From Dryococelus australis (taxonomy: Eukaryota; Arthropoda; Insecta; Phasmatodea; Phasmatidae): a stretch of 64,000 bases of DNA. Positions within the stretch are counted from its first letter, which is position 1; each line of letters starts with the position of its first letter. The DNA is taken from positions 105,825,300-105,889,299 of the forward strand of contig CM056993.1 in NCBI GenBank assembly GCA_029891345.1, written 5' to 3'. The notes beneath the pieces are model-generated. The model was not told the origin of the DNA and did no database searches. It worked only from the letters and a program-made list of their open reading frames with translations. Below, piece by piece: positions 46,031-56,941 of this stretch. The position numbers and the translations under genes were made by a program.

Positions 46031-47465
46031 TTGGCTTGTGTGATGAACGTGATGCTAGCTGAACTTCCAGCCATGCATGCAACTGAGTGCAATAATACGC
46101 GTGTGCTTCATGAACAACCACCAAGCGGTAGAAGTAGTTACGCAGCCCGCATTCAGTATCGCACTGTTCTACAGTCAACGTCGACAAGTACACACCTGCA
46201 GAGCTTCCACACACGATTTTGGTATATGGTGAAGTTAAGTGTCGTGGCAGAGTAGTTGCAAGATTGTATCAGCAAAGGTACCGTACTAGACGACACCAAG
46301 TACGCACCATCTCGCGAGGATTAACCTGTCGCTTGAAGGAAACTGGGAGTGTCCTGCCAAAGTGTCGAGACTGTGTGTTGCATAGAACGAGTGAGTGAGT
46401 GAGTGAAGAGATTTTGGGCGACTCTTAACATTGAGGTCTTGAGAGCCGATGAGGGTGAAACGGGATGAGTGTGGAGCAGCGCTGGAATGAAGAGGCGGGG
46501 GAAACGGGAGATCCCCAAGAAAACCCGCCGACCAGTGGCATCGTCAAGCACGATTTCCACATGCGAAAATCCGGGAGCGACCCGGCCAGGACTCGAAACC
46601 GATTCGCCGAGGTGGGAGGGCGAGTAGTCTAGCCACTGCACCACCGTGGCCCCTCGTATAGAAGGAAGTCTTCACCAAGGTTTGAGGAGTACTTTCCTAC
46701 CCTAGTGGAGGAACAACAATATACCAGCTTCCGCGCCATTGCTCATGAGATGGGGTTCGTCACACAGTTGTTTGTGGGATGTATTCAACGGGCAGGTACT
46801 ACTCCCGTACCACAGAAGAAAGGTCCAGTCAGTGGGCCCCCGTGGCCTCCTCCCCAGAAACAACTGTTTTGCCCGGTTTCTGCTGCAAACAGCTAGTGAT
46901 TTGGAGTTTTACACGTCCGTACTCTTTACAGAAAAATCATGTTCACTCGTGACGGTTTGTACAACAGCCCCGTGTGGGCTGATGAACACCCAAACCTCAC
47001 GATCACATCACACCAAGAGCGTTTCATTGGCAAATATGGGGGAATATGTAGTAATGATTATTTGGTAGTATTATACCATTGCGTATTGAAGTTTATGTGT
47101 AGCAGAGGTTCCTGGAACATACACTACCCGAGCTGTTGGAGGGCATGCCACTTCTTGTACACGGTCACATATGGTGGCTTCAGCATCAACTCCACAATGT
47201 TTGTTGTGTGCTTGACTGCTTTGGTCAGCACTTTACAGGAGGGTGGTTAGAGAGAGGGGAGTCTGTCACCTGGCCTGCTCGTTCCCCTGATCTATTACCA
47301 CTCGACTTCTTCTCGTGGGACCGTGTGAAGAGCTTACTTAGTCTATGAGTCTATGAGACTCCAGTTGCAGCAACATAGGACCTCATGGCAAGCATAATAG
47401 CTGCCTTCGATACTGCCTGGACAGTTCCCACCTTGTTTCAGAGTGTGCGACATTTTATGTTAGGG
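46031..47465 (+). pseudogene. Tc1/mariner-type transposase with DUF4817-like N-terminus, split by a SINE
   Basis: A decayed DD(D/E) transposase of a type common in insect genomes. The N-terminal part (46215-46375) reads 'YGEVKCRGRVVARLYQQRYR' and 'TISRGLTCRLKETGSV', a helix-turn-helix of the DUF4817 kind. The catalytic part holds 'DLEFYTSVLFT' (46899), 'SFTRDGLYNSPVWADEHPNL' (46935), 'LPELLEGMPLLVHGHIWWLQ' (47125) and 'VTWPARSPDLLPLDFFSWD' (47265), the last corresponding to the family's PDLNPLDFFLWG block with its final Asp. At least five frame changes or stops. A reverse-oriented SINE (46391-46654) interrupts it between the two parts. Confidence 0.8.
46391..46654 (-). repeat. SINE family 1, full copy nested in the transposase remnant
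   Basis: On the minus strand it starts GGGGCCACGGTGGTGCAGTG, with the A box in 'gtggtgcagtggctagacta' and a B-box region 'ggtttcgagtcctggccggg', and ends with 'agagccgcccaaaatctct'-like sequence and a (ACTC)n tail. A flanking duplication is suggested by 'atagaacgag' on the left and 'atagaaggaag' on the right. It matches the 55106 copy along its length. Confidence 0.8.
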
Positions 47466-48543
47466 TGTTGCTATAGTTGTATCAGTGTAGGTGGAAGTCA
47501 CTTCGAGCACCTTTTTAAAGTGTTTTTGACAACCTAATAAATGTAATAATATCTTATCGTGCAGCAAATTATCATAAATAAAGTACATTTAACCCTGAAT
47601 AAATCAAACGAGACTCAGACACACAAGCCACCCAATTTTACCTACAAGATACTGGACAGCCACCTTTATTATCGCTTTAGGCCACAAGTCATGTGTATAT
47701 TTTCTATTTAATTTTTCACATTGAGTTTTCTCTAAGCTTTTGTAACATACTATAACACGCTGTACAGAAACGCGTATTAGTTACAGGGAGTCTAGATTTA
47801 ACAGAATAAGGTAAATGCATATAACGAAACTGGTGAAACTGGTTCTAGATCCTAACGGGATGCAATGTTGTTAAGACAAAAAGTTAGACTTTGAACTTTA
47901 ATTTCCAACGTGTAATAGTTCAAGTTTGTTAACTTACTCCTAAATCTTCCTTCAACAGCGTGCAGTTTATTTTGAGTAGGCATCAAGCAGTAGTACTAAT
48001 TTTATCAATTAAACGCTAGGATGGAAACGTAAACTGCGTTTTTCAGAAAGCAGTAGTCCTGGGCTGAATTCAGTCGGAACATGTGAGTCATCACCAAGTA
48101 TTATACTACATCAGTTACCATCCCTGCTAGGCAAACTGCAACACCTACAAAGCACACTCATCAGTCAATCCCTACATATGTCCGATAATCTGAGCAGATG
48201 CTGTTGGGAAACTTGTATCCTGCACAGATGCTACTCGTGTCTCCACATCCCTGTGTCTGCCGTAAACAAGCTGCATATCGACTTTCTCAGTACACGTGTA
48301 GCGTCCATATTGGGTCCACCAAGCAGTTACACTCGCTGGTGGTTGACCCTTTATCACTCATAAGAAGGAGCAAAGAGTTACGAATTTAGACCTTATGTGC
48401 AATGGTCTAAACCCGGACGGACGAACAAACTCACCTGGCGATTATTGTTCCTTCATGTGGAAATCGATTACTCCCAAACTTACCAAAATCCTGTTTCTAC
48501 AGTTTGGGCAAACTTGAAATCGGTGCTCGAGAGTTTGATTTTT
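47466..48543. other. intergenic sequence next to the Fanzor-like fossil
   Basis: No protein gene. The stretch lies just downstream of the Fanzor-like gene on its strand, where this nuclease class usually encodes its guide RNA. I could not identify a guide-RNA structure or transposon end by eye. Confidence 0.4.
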
Positions 48544-50294
48544 TTAATGTCTTTTTTCAGGACCTTCGGACCTTTCGTGCTTGGGTGGTAGGGGAATCTT
48601 ATCGCAGCGGACGAGGCACGACCGAGTCGTCAGGTCTTCGTCCGTTTCGAACACTTTACATCTTTCGTTTCGTTTGAATGCTGCGAGCAATTCCGAGCAC
48701 GCCGGTCTTATGCTCCCGCTTGCAAACTTTGTTTTGGAAATCAAGGGATCGCCGAAAAAACACAGCAGTTTTCTTTTCTTTGATCGCGCGGACGAAGTTG
48801 GATGCAAATTTGTCCATGGCTCGCCTGCGATATATTTTCGAGTCCCACGCCAAGCGAACATACGAACGTCTACAATAACCAGCTCGCATCTCTTTGAAAT
48901 ATTTCAACCTATTTTCCACGTATGATTTTGCATGGAGCACATTGCAACAACACTTGTTTTCCATTGTGTAATTATCGCGCCGGTACTCGAACAATCTTGC
49001 TTCTAAACTAGAACCTTTTTTCTTACTTTTCCGTCGTCTCTGTCGTTCTTGCACCACGTTTCTTTTAAAGTTAAACTTCTCAATAATGGATTCGTTTCTT
49101 CGCGCCTGGACGTATCCATCACGCCCGAACCCACAAAGTTTGCTATTCCTGGATCCACGCCAACAAATTTAGAGTACTCGCTTGCATCTATGGTACAGGT
49201 CTGCTTCGTCCATTTCTTTTTGTGTTTCGGCTATACAGATTCGTTCGATTTTGTTCCAAACTTGTTCAGCAACACCGAACAGTCCACACCTTTCGTGGGA
49301 AAAGACATGGCGTAGCTAGTGTTGCCATTACGAGGCTCTATTTCCAAAGTTTCTCCATTCAAATTACTGTATCTAGGGTGCTTCAAATCAAAATATTGCC
49401 ACCAATACAAATGTGTGGAAGCCATGAAATCGGTAACTTTCGTTCCACATCTCACCATTTTCAAAAACCTCGGCAATTCTTCTAGCGCTCTCCCAGAATA
49501 TCTTACGTATTTGCACCTGGGTTTGAATGTCTGGAAAACGTTAACGATTGCATGTTGTGTTCGGAAAACCACTTGCCCATTGTGTACGATGCCGGAGCCA
49601 AGAACCACCAATTCTTCCCTTGTCACTTTTAATCTCGTCAGATCGGCAAGTGTCGTAAGAGATCTAGATCATTCAGAACACTCAAGTTTTCGGAACTCAT
49701 CGAGGTGCATACGTCTTTGGTGAGTGCCTCTTCGTACAACGGAATCTTCATGACTCTAGCGGATATTTTTCTGTCGAAAATATTGTGATACTCGCGATAG
49801 CAAGTGCTCCAAAATACAGTTCTTCATCGCTGTTTCGTGTTGAACGACGGTCGCTTGTATAATGAAAGACAACTGCGAATCATCATACGTGTTTTTTGGA
49901 ATTCAAATATCGTTTCCTGATTTCGAAACACTCCGGATCTAACGGAACACATCCTTTTTTTCTGGCTCTTTTCTTGCAGGTGGTAATGAAAATCTTGCGA
50001 ATGCGGCGTGGAGAAATCGTCGACCAAACATTGTCTGTGTAACTCGTTCATGTAACGAAAATACACGTAGAATCATGCCTCCTCCGCCATCAAATTACAA
50101 ATTTCTGGAATATCAGACTCAGTTTTATCACGTAGTTTTGAATCAGTGCAGAATTTGTTCAATCCGAGTTTAACACTATAAACCGACTTGGAGAGTTCCT
50201 CGACATACCTACTTTTTTGTTTCGGTGCGTGACTGGGGCATCGAGACGAAGAAACACGAATATGTTCCTTTCTACCACAAGATTTACAGTGCAT
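48544..50294 (-). pseudogene. Fanzor-like (TnpB homologue) RNA-guided nuclease, decayed
   Basis: Fanzor proteins are eukaryotic relatives of TnpB/IS607-type OrfB, RNA-guided DNA endonucleases carried by transposons. Visible in order: the N-terminal Cys/His motif MHCKSCGRKEHIRVSSSRCP (50294-50235), typical of Fanzor N-termini; a helical segment 'VYSVKLGLNKFCTDSKLRD' and 'ICNLMAEEA'; 'ALEELPRFLKMVRCG' and 'TKVTDFMASTHLYWWQYFDL' (about 49490-49390); the RuvC-I motif FVGVDPG with the catalytic Asp (49169-49149); a basic helical region 'DKFASNFVRAIKEKKTAVFF' (about 48825-48765); and 'CKVFETDEDLTTRSCLVRC' (about 48663-48607), which fits the acidic, Thr/Ser-rich C-x2-C zinc-finger block that follows RuvC-II. 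The pieces lie in three frames with about six stops or frameshifts. The final RuvC-III part is not seen. GC content is above the surround. The main alternative is another RuvC-fold protein. Confidence 0.65.
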
Positions 50295-51762
50295 TTCATT
50301 TTCATTTGTTTATTTTTATTATAAGTTTACTTCTTACAATTCAGATAGATAAAAATAAGATTCTAGTAAATAAATATATGTTGTAAAGCATATGATACGT
50401 TATGCAGCGAAGGATTAAAAGTGTCGGCACAGATGGTCGTCATATACTAGGAACTCTGAAAAATTAAGTTTTGTTTCTCAAAAATGAGCGTAGGAGTTCA
50501 CATTACAGTCGCACTTTATAATTTTTTAAAATTTTAAATATGAAGTGAAACCACTTTGACATTAGAATAATCTAATCCATTTTTATCTGTGTTACGTAAA
50601 TTTTTTAGAATAATATTTTTAACAAATAACTGTTGTAACACATATGATACAATATGCAGTTAAAGGGTTAACACAACTTTCTTGACATAAGCACTACTCT
50701 TCTTTTCTTCTTCTGCAGATAGTGATGTCTTCTTACTACAAACTTATTAGATGTTTGCCAAAACTGTATTTGCTGTACCACGAGCATGCCTCTTATACAG
50801 CTTGTTCCACACGTATGCTTGCACAGCCTTATTCTCCAAGCATGGTACGTTAAGATGTGAATACAATTTCGTTGTATTAAAATTATTAACCTAATATATG
50901 TTTACAGAAATTCTGTTTTACAGGGTAGATTAATCTATAATGTTTAGAAAATTTCAAATTATGTACGTGGATATAAGTGCCCATGTATGTATGTTTACAT
51001 GTATGTAATTATTCTAAATTAACTAAAACACGTGTATAGGGGTTGTACATACAAATTGGACAATTTTACATTTCATTTGTTCAGAAATGTATATTCCGCA
51101 AATTTAATTTGTCAGTAAGTTAAACTTCGCAGTCCTACTCAGTCACGATTAATAGTTCATTATCCATTGGTTGCGCCCAATGTGAATTTTTTATTAATAA
51201 ACTTGGAAACATGTAATATGATCATAATATTTCATTCTGCTAGCATATGGTCGTTCAGGAGTTGTCAAAACAACTGCCGTCCAATTATAAATGTAATTTT
51301 GTAGTGCCAAACTTTTCAACTAATGCCCCTTTCAGACATGGCAATTCACCACGCCCGTTATCAGTTTTCGACAACACCGGCGGAGAGGAAGGTAAAAATG
51401 ATTTCACTTAACAAGAACAAGTTTAACTAAAAACCTTTTTTTAGCTGAATGTAGAAAAATAATTAAATTATATACCTTCTTTCATTACCAGGCATAGAGA
51501 GCTACAGCACTATTTCTATAAATACATGAAATTTCACTGATTCTCAAATCATTCTACGGTCCCCTCCCTTGATACGGGCTCCCCCTCCACCCTTCCCCCC
51601 CGCTCCCTAGAAAACACCGCGCTTGAGTATGTGTGTTTGAATTCAGCGTGTGTCGAAATTGCTTCATGAGCGTCTGTGAATATACGCAACCTACGTCACA
51701 CTATATATAAGTTAGTTGCAGATATTGCAAGGAGCCAGCTCGTTCGGGATTCCCGGATGATA
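50295..51762. other. AT-rich sequence upstream of the Fanzor-like fossil
   Basis: An imperfect direct repeat of about 45 bp lies here: 50378-50425 and 50625-50675 share 'catatgatac' and 'tatgcagyraagg'. A C/G-rich stretch at 51555-51610 ('ccccctccacccttcccccc') marks an unidentified repeat edge. No gene recognised. Confidence 0.4.
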
Positions 51763-52183
51763 TTGGCTATTCACGTTAAAATGAGCACTTTTGAGAGCCC
51801 TGCTTAAGGTATACTTGTATACGCGTTGTGTATTCTTCCGCCTTAAGTAAGATTAACATTGTCATGGGCCTCACCACTTTATTCATGCGTCGGTCTATTG
51901 AAACAGTGCAATTATTAGAAAAGTAAATATTTTACAAATCTGCTAATTCTTACTCTTCGACGCGCAAAAAATCAGAAAGCGAAGGAAATAATTTAAGTTA
52001 TCATAAATGGTTTCCTAACACTTTTTATTCGACGTTAAGATAGGAACTACTTTCCATTAATCGTTACCAACTTAACTGTCCGCGTGGCACTCGAGGCGCC
52101 CGTTAAAATATATGCAGGTAGGGATAGTGACTTTTTTCTAAAGTTGATTTCAAATGTGCTTACTTTATCGTGAATAGCCTTTA
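51763..52183 (-). mobile_element. MITE family A, full copy, reverse orientation
   Basis: Ends TTGGCTATTCACGTTAAAAT and 'cttactttatcgtgaatagc' then 'cttta'. Interior landmarks 'cttccgccttaagtaagatt' and 'ttaagataggaactactttc'. About 420 bp. Confidence 0.9.
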
Positions 52184-53891
52184 ATAATAAATGCGTTACG
52201 ATCAAGGGTGTGTTCCGATCCCTACACGGATGCGGCCAGCTGCTTACCCGCCAATTGTTCCGTTACCCCATGCGTTTAATGCTACACTGGGGAACGTAAC
52301 ATCTTCCACGCTCTATTTTTAGCGCTTGATATTGCTTACAAGCAAGGAAGTGATTACTATCGTATTTTTCATTTCCAGGATGCTTTGTACACATTCTCAC
52401 TACAGATTAGCATGTCACAAATAATAATATATTTATTTTCGGCAGCAACTGCATCCACTTTTAAGGTGAAATGAATCCCGTTTACTACCAAATCCACACA
52501 TTCCATCCTTGGTCGCCGATGCTGTTAAATAACCTCCAAATCCGCACGCACAATAGGTTCGCACGTTTCTGGCAAACTTTCCCGCCTGTGTGACTTCAGC
52601 GCATGAAGCATTTATGTTCCAGGCCTCGTGCCGTTGATGCTTGAGATTGGCCGGAAGTAGAACGACGTAGGAGGTGCACATATGCGCCTGTGAGAAGGGA
52701 TCGGAACTACTTGTCTGCGCATATTTCACGTTGTGAAGGTAGCGGAATACCGCCAAGGTACCTGTCGTTCCAGACATCCAGACCCTATGCGGATATGGAA
52801 TTTGTGTTACTCTCACCGAATACAAAATTCATCGCTGACAGCTCCACCCGCGTGTAAGAGCTCCATTACAAACGAACATTGGACGCAGTGAAGTTTACTT
52901 CAATTAGATATTGAGGGGTCGAGTTGAAAAATGTATTTATTTTGAAAGATCACACCTCCCTAATAAAATGGTGGGTCCGGGGGTTCTCCCCCAGGAAAAT
53001 TTTGATTTCAAGGTGCAAATGTTGCTATTTAAGCATTTCTTCATACCTAAACATTGTATATACTGCAGGTAAAAATTGTGATATTCTTAAGGTGAAATGT
53101 GTTTATGTGATACCGTTATCAAACCCAGATCCTTGCCCACTCAAAATCAGTATTATATTAATATCAGGAAAACATTATATGAATTTTATATGAGGCCATT
53201 TAATAAATATTTCCATATATGACAGTGCTTTAAACGAAGCACTTTTATTTATAGATTGTTTTTTATTGATGCAGGCCTACAGACGTGAAGGAAAGAAACA
53301 AAGCCAATATTTTTGTGGCCATTATTCTGTATGTATTAGAAATTTTCACATCTCAACACGACAAAAATAACACAGAGATAGAACTTACTACAAATATACA
53401 AATACATTTACTGAAGTCATGATTAGGAACTGGGAAACTTCGTTGCTTTGAAACGGCATTTAGTGATATTTTGAAACTTGAAAAGTGGTATTTTCATTTT
53501 AGTATTTTCGTTTAGTTGACGTTTTCATCTTAATGTATTTGAATGCTTGTAAGCATTTATACAGACAAATGAATTAAGGGATGCCACAAAACGACATATT
53601 TTAACAGGTAAAAAAGTTAGTGATGTAAATATGGTAAATTAGTTTAATTTTACGAACAACAGCCATCGTAGTAGAAATAGTATACGAAATGTGGTAGTCA
53701 TCCACCGTCCCCAATAATGTGTCCGAATATTTCAGGTTTTTTTTTTTTTTTTGGCCCAGCCTTTAGCTTTTAACATATGTAGTGCCTTTGTCTCTGAGAT
53801 CCATGGGATTATCTGAAAACATTTTTAACTTTCTAGTGCATTGTAGCTGGCTGTAGCAGTCCTTGCATTACATCATCAAAAGCAATGCCTG
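52184..53891. other. intergenic sequence
   Basis: No gene supported. The 130-codon minus frame at 52433-52825 has many Cys but no family I recognise. 'gtgggtccgggggttctccc' followed by 'ccaggaaaattttgatttc' (52970) is a small G/C stem-loop of the sort found at dispersed-repeat edges. A T-run lies at 53735. Confidence 0.4.
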
Positions 53892-53974
53892 GCATAACAA
53901 TTTGAGGCTAGGTGACAGAATGTTACATATTTTCAGTATGTAACATTCTGTCACCTAGCCTCAACTTGTTATGC
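53892..53974. repeat. near-perfect 38-bp hairpin with 7-nt loop
   Basis: The left arm 53892-53929 and right arm 53937-53974 are inverted complements over 38 bp with one mismatch, around the loop TTTTCAG. The inner 26 bp pair perfectly. The arm core reads GAGGCTAGGTGACAGAATGT. No sign of a transposon around it and no flanking duplication seen. Possible sources are a small-RNA hairpin gene or a very recent template-switch inversion. Confidence 0.9.
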
Positions 53975-55105
53975 GAAATGGAGCGCACCGTGTTAACTAA
54001 CCAGGAATTTCGGAGAGTAGTCGAGGTTTATGTCTCACTTCCATTACATCATGACAGATTAGCGATTCCGATTTTTCAGATCGTACATAGGACGTGTTAA
54101 CCTTCACCTCGGTTGAACTGCTGTGAAACACGAAAGTGTGACGATTGACGGGAAAGAAATGAGTTGCCAGCAAACTGTAATACTGTGAGTGCTTCTGAGG
54201 GATATGACGTCCCGCTTGAAATGACGTAATGTCCTTCCTACGCGTTCTCCGCTCCCAGCTCCAAACTTAAGGCTAGAAACGTAAGACGGGAACTATAAAC
54301 GTACTGAAGGGGATTCACATGTGACAAATAAGCTCGCAGAAAATAATCTGAAGCACATTAATTAATTAGTTTATTTAAGGGTGCTCCAGAGACTAAAATT
54401 ATTTTATAAATTTTGGCCATATCTCATAATTTTTTTATTGAGGCATAACAAAATATCATAAAAATTGCTTTTCAAAAATAAATTAAAGGAACTATATAAA
54501 TTTTCAATTTAAAATATGCTTTCGCATAAATCACAAAACCTGAATAAAACTGGTATGTTGGGTCACAGCTCGAAATGATTGTCCATGTCATTAAAATGAC
54601 ATCAAGAATGTATTCTTCGATATGTATGTGGTTCCCCCGTATTTCAATTTTAGCCTTTTCAGGTTAAGTTTAAATATTTGGAAGTTGAACTCTTGCCGAA
54701 TGTCAACTAAGTGCAGGAGTTCAAAGAAACTGCGAAATGTCACTCTTGGGACTTCAAGAAACTTTATAAAACCGAAGTTCATGTAAAAATAACTTTTTGG
54801 TGTTTGCACGAGAGAATATGTCAAGTTAAAATGTTCATATTTACGCTAAAAATTAATTATGAATATTATTCCTCAACTGAATTGGTATTTTTTTTTTAAT
54901 CTTCACTAGCATCATGTCACGAAACCATAAACTATCATCGTAGTCTAAAAAAATAAAAAATAAATAAAAAACATCTTAAATCTCTAACAGGTTGACATAA
55001 CAAAACATGGAGAGCTAAAATTCCCCAACTGTGGTAAATGTTACATTTTTGGATGATTTAATCCAATTTTTACTTACTGAAAATCGACTATCATACTCAC
55101 AGCTA
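53975..55105. other. AT-rich intergenic sequence
   Basis: Nothing recognised. Confidence 0.5.
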
Positions 55106-55355
55106 GGGGCTACGGTAGCTTAGCGGTTAGAATGCTCACTTCCTGCCAAGGCGAACCGGGTTCAATCCCCTGCCGGGTCACTCCCGGATTTTCGCAAGTG
55201 GGAATAATGCCCGGCGATGTTGCTGGTCGGTGAGTTTTCTCGAGGATTTTCCGTTTCCCCTGACCTTGCATTCCGGCGTTGCTATATTCCCACTTCATTT
55301 AACCCTCACCGGCTCTCAAGACCTCGTTGTTAAGAGCCGCCCAAATCTCTCAAAT
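55106..55355 (+). repeat. SINE family 1, full copy
   Basis: Head GGGGCTACGGTAGCTTAGCG (A box) and GAACCGGGTTCAATCCCCTG (B box). The body has 'cactcccggattttcgcaag', 'ggtcggtgagttttctcgag' and 'cctcaccggctctcaagacc', ending 'taagagccgcccaaatctct'. The tRNA-like head and whole length make it a good reference copy for the family. Confidence 0.85.
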
Positions 55356-56801
55356 CAACACTAATACACTACAGACTGCAAAAGTGAAATTGTGTCATTT
55401 ATATTGAAGTTCATCACTTTACTCGTACAAGCATATTGGTTTTATAAGTTGAATATTGTTTTAACGAACTATTTGAAAATTGTTGAAACATATTTTATAC
55501 TAAGCGGTAGAGGGGTAAAATGGCAGATACCGCGATTATCATTTATTTGATTTAAAATATATATATATTATTAACACACTTTCGAGTTCACTGAATATTG
55601 ATGTTTGGTAATAATATTTAATTAGTTAACCAGTGGTGTATGGACGTACCTTGTGCGCAAAAATATTTTTAACTCAAATTGATTGTCTAGGTAACCAGTA
55701 AAGAAACTGCATTTTTATTAACTTTACAATTGGTTTTAAGATAATATGGGCAAGACATCTCTTCTCCGATTTGTGCAGAAACCAAATAAACAATCATTAT
55801 CTTATTAATTTTCATTTTGGAAGGAAATATTTTTAAAATATCTCATGAAAACTTTATGTCCTGGGAGAGCCAGAGCGAGTACCTTAGTGTATCGTCATGT
55901 TCACATATAGAGACTTACACACACATACGCGCACGTACGCTCACCCATGTTGATTAAATAAAAAAAGTGTAGTTACAGTTAATAAAAGCACGAAATTTAA
56001 GACCGTGTAATCTAAAACAGAAAACTGTTAGCAGTTCAAGAGGGAATTTCAACCTTTGCTTGCCTAAACGTGAGCACATTCAGTCCTGCGTCGTTACTGG
56101 ATGTTTATGGTTTAATAACAATTTGTTCCTTGCAACTTTCGATAGGATTTCGAAGGAATACCATCCCCAGTGGATCACAAATGCTCATGGTAGACCGTAA
56201 TAATATGAGTGCACCCTTCCTCATACATAGAAAATGTGTGTATAAATAATATATTTTTATATATACACTACCATAGCCACACTGGGGTGTATTAAAAATA
56301 CCTTACAGAATGTGGCACTAGAATTTCCTTATAATTTTGTAACACCAGTCTTGTTGCAAGTACGTATTCCCCTAGAGACAACTGTGTCTATTTCCGTATT
56401 AATAAGAAACATCAAACAGTTTAAACATTTATATATGTAGGTATCCATTGGGAGGTTGGCAGATGATTAGTAAATTGTTAGCATTTTCCTATATTGGACT
56501 GAATTAGAATTGGCACGATTTTCAACGTTATAAGGGACGCATGTGCACCCTATGGCCCTCTCCTAAAAAGCCCCAGGAGCAAGTATCACTTAACGATATG
56601 TACAGGATGAGACAAATGGGACAGAAACACGGTGCTTATCAATATGTTGTAACTTATAAGAAATGTTTAAGTGAAATGGATCGACTTGGTATCGAACCCG
56701 GGACCCCTGTGTATTCGAACAAGTGTTGCAGAAGCAACTATAACTTAAATTATATATATATTTATTGTAGCTTGTTAAAAAAAAAAACGATGTCACCGCT
56801 C
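55356..56801. other. AT-rich intergenic sequence
   Basis: No gene. 'ggtatcgaacccgggacccc' at 56688 is a reverse-oriented B-box-like fragment of another decayed tRNA-derived repeat. Confidence 0.45.
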
Positions 56802-56936
56802 GCAGGTCGACAGTGTCTCACGCCACAGGTTTGCAGCGTCCCCAGGATGCTGCGAACCTCTGGCGTGAGCGATGACTCGGGTAGCGCTGAGCACGACCAC
56901 ATGACCACGGCGACATCCGCTCTTCAGTCTTCTACA
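56802..56936 (+). CDS. weak candidate for a host internal exon
   Basis: A GC-rich island in AT-rich DNA bounded by 'accgctcgcag' (acceptor-like, though with a poor pyrimidine tract) and AATAA|GTACGT (donor-like). The open frame reads 'RQCLTPQVCSVPRMLRTSGV' then 'SDDSGSAEHDHMTTATSALQ', with mainly G/C third positions. No domain is recognised and no partner exon is visible. The first third also forms a strong hairpin (56817-56870), which argues that it may not be coding at all. Confidence 0.3.
56817..56870. repeat. 25-bp hairpin
   Basis: CTCACGCCACAGGTTTGCAG on the left pairs with the minus-strand reading CTCACGCCAGAGGTTCGCAG on the right; the 25-bp arms with about three mismatches surround a loop of about 4 nt. 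Confidence 0.75.
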
Positions 56937-56941
56937 ATAAG

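Noticed and set aside
52433-52825. 130-codon Cys-containing minus-strand frame
   Set aside because: Cys spacing fits no known zinc or secreted fold and there is no signal peptide or splice support.
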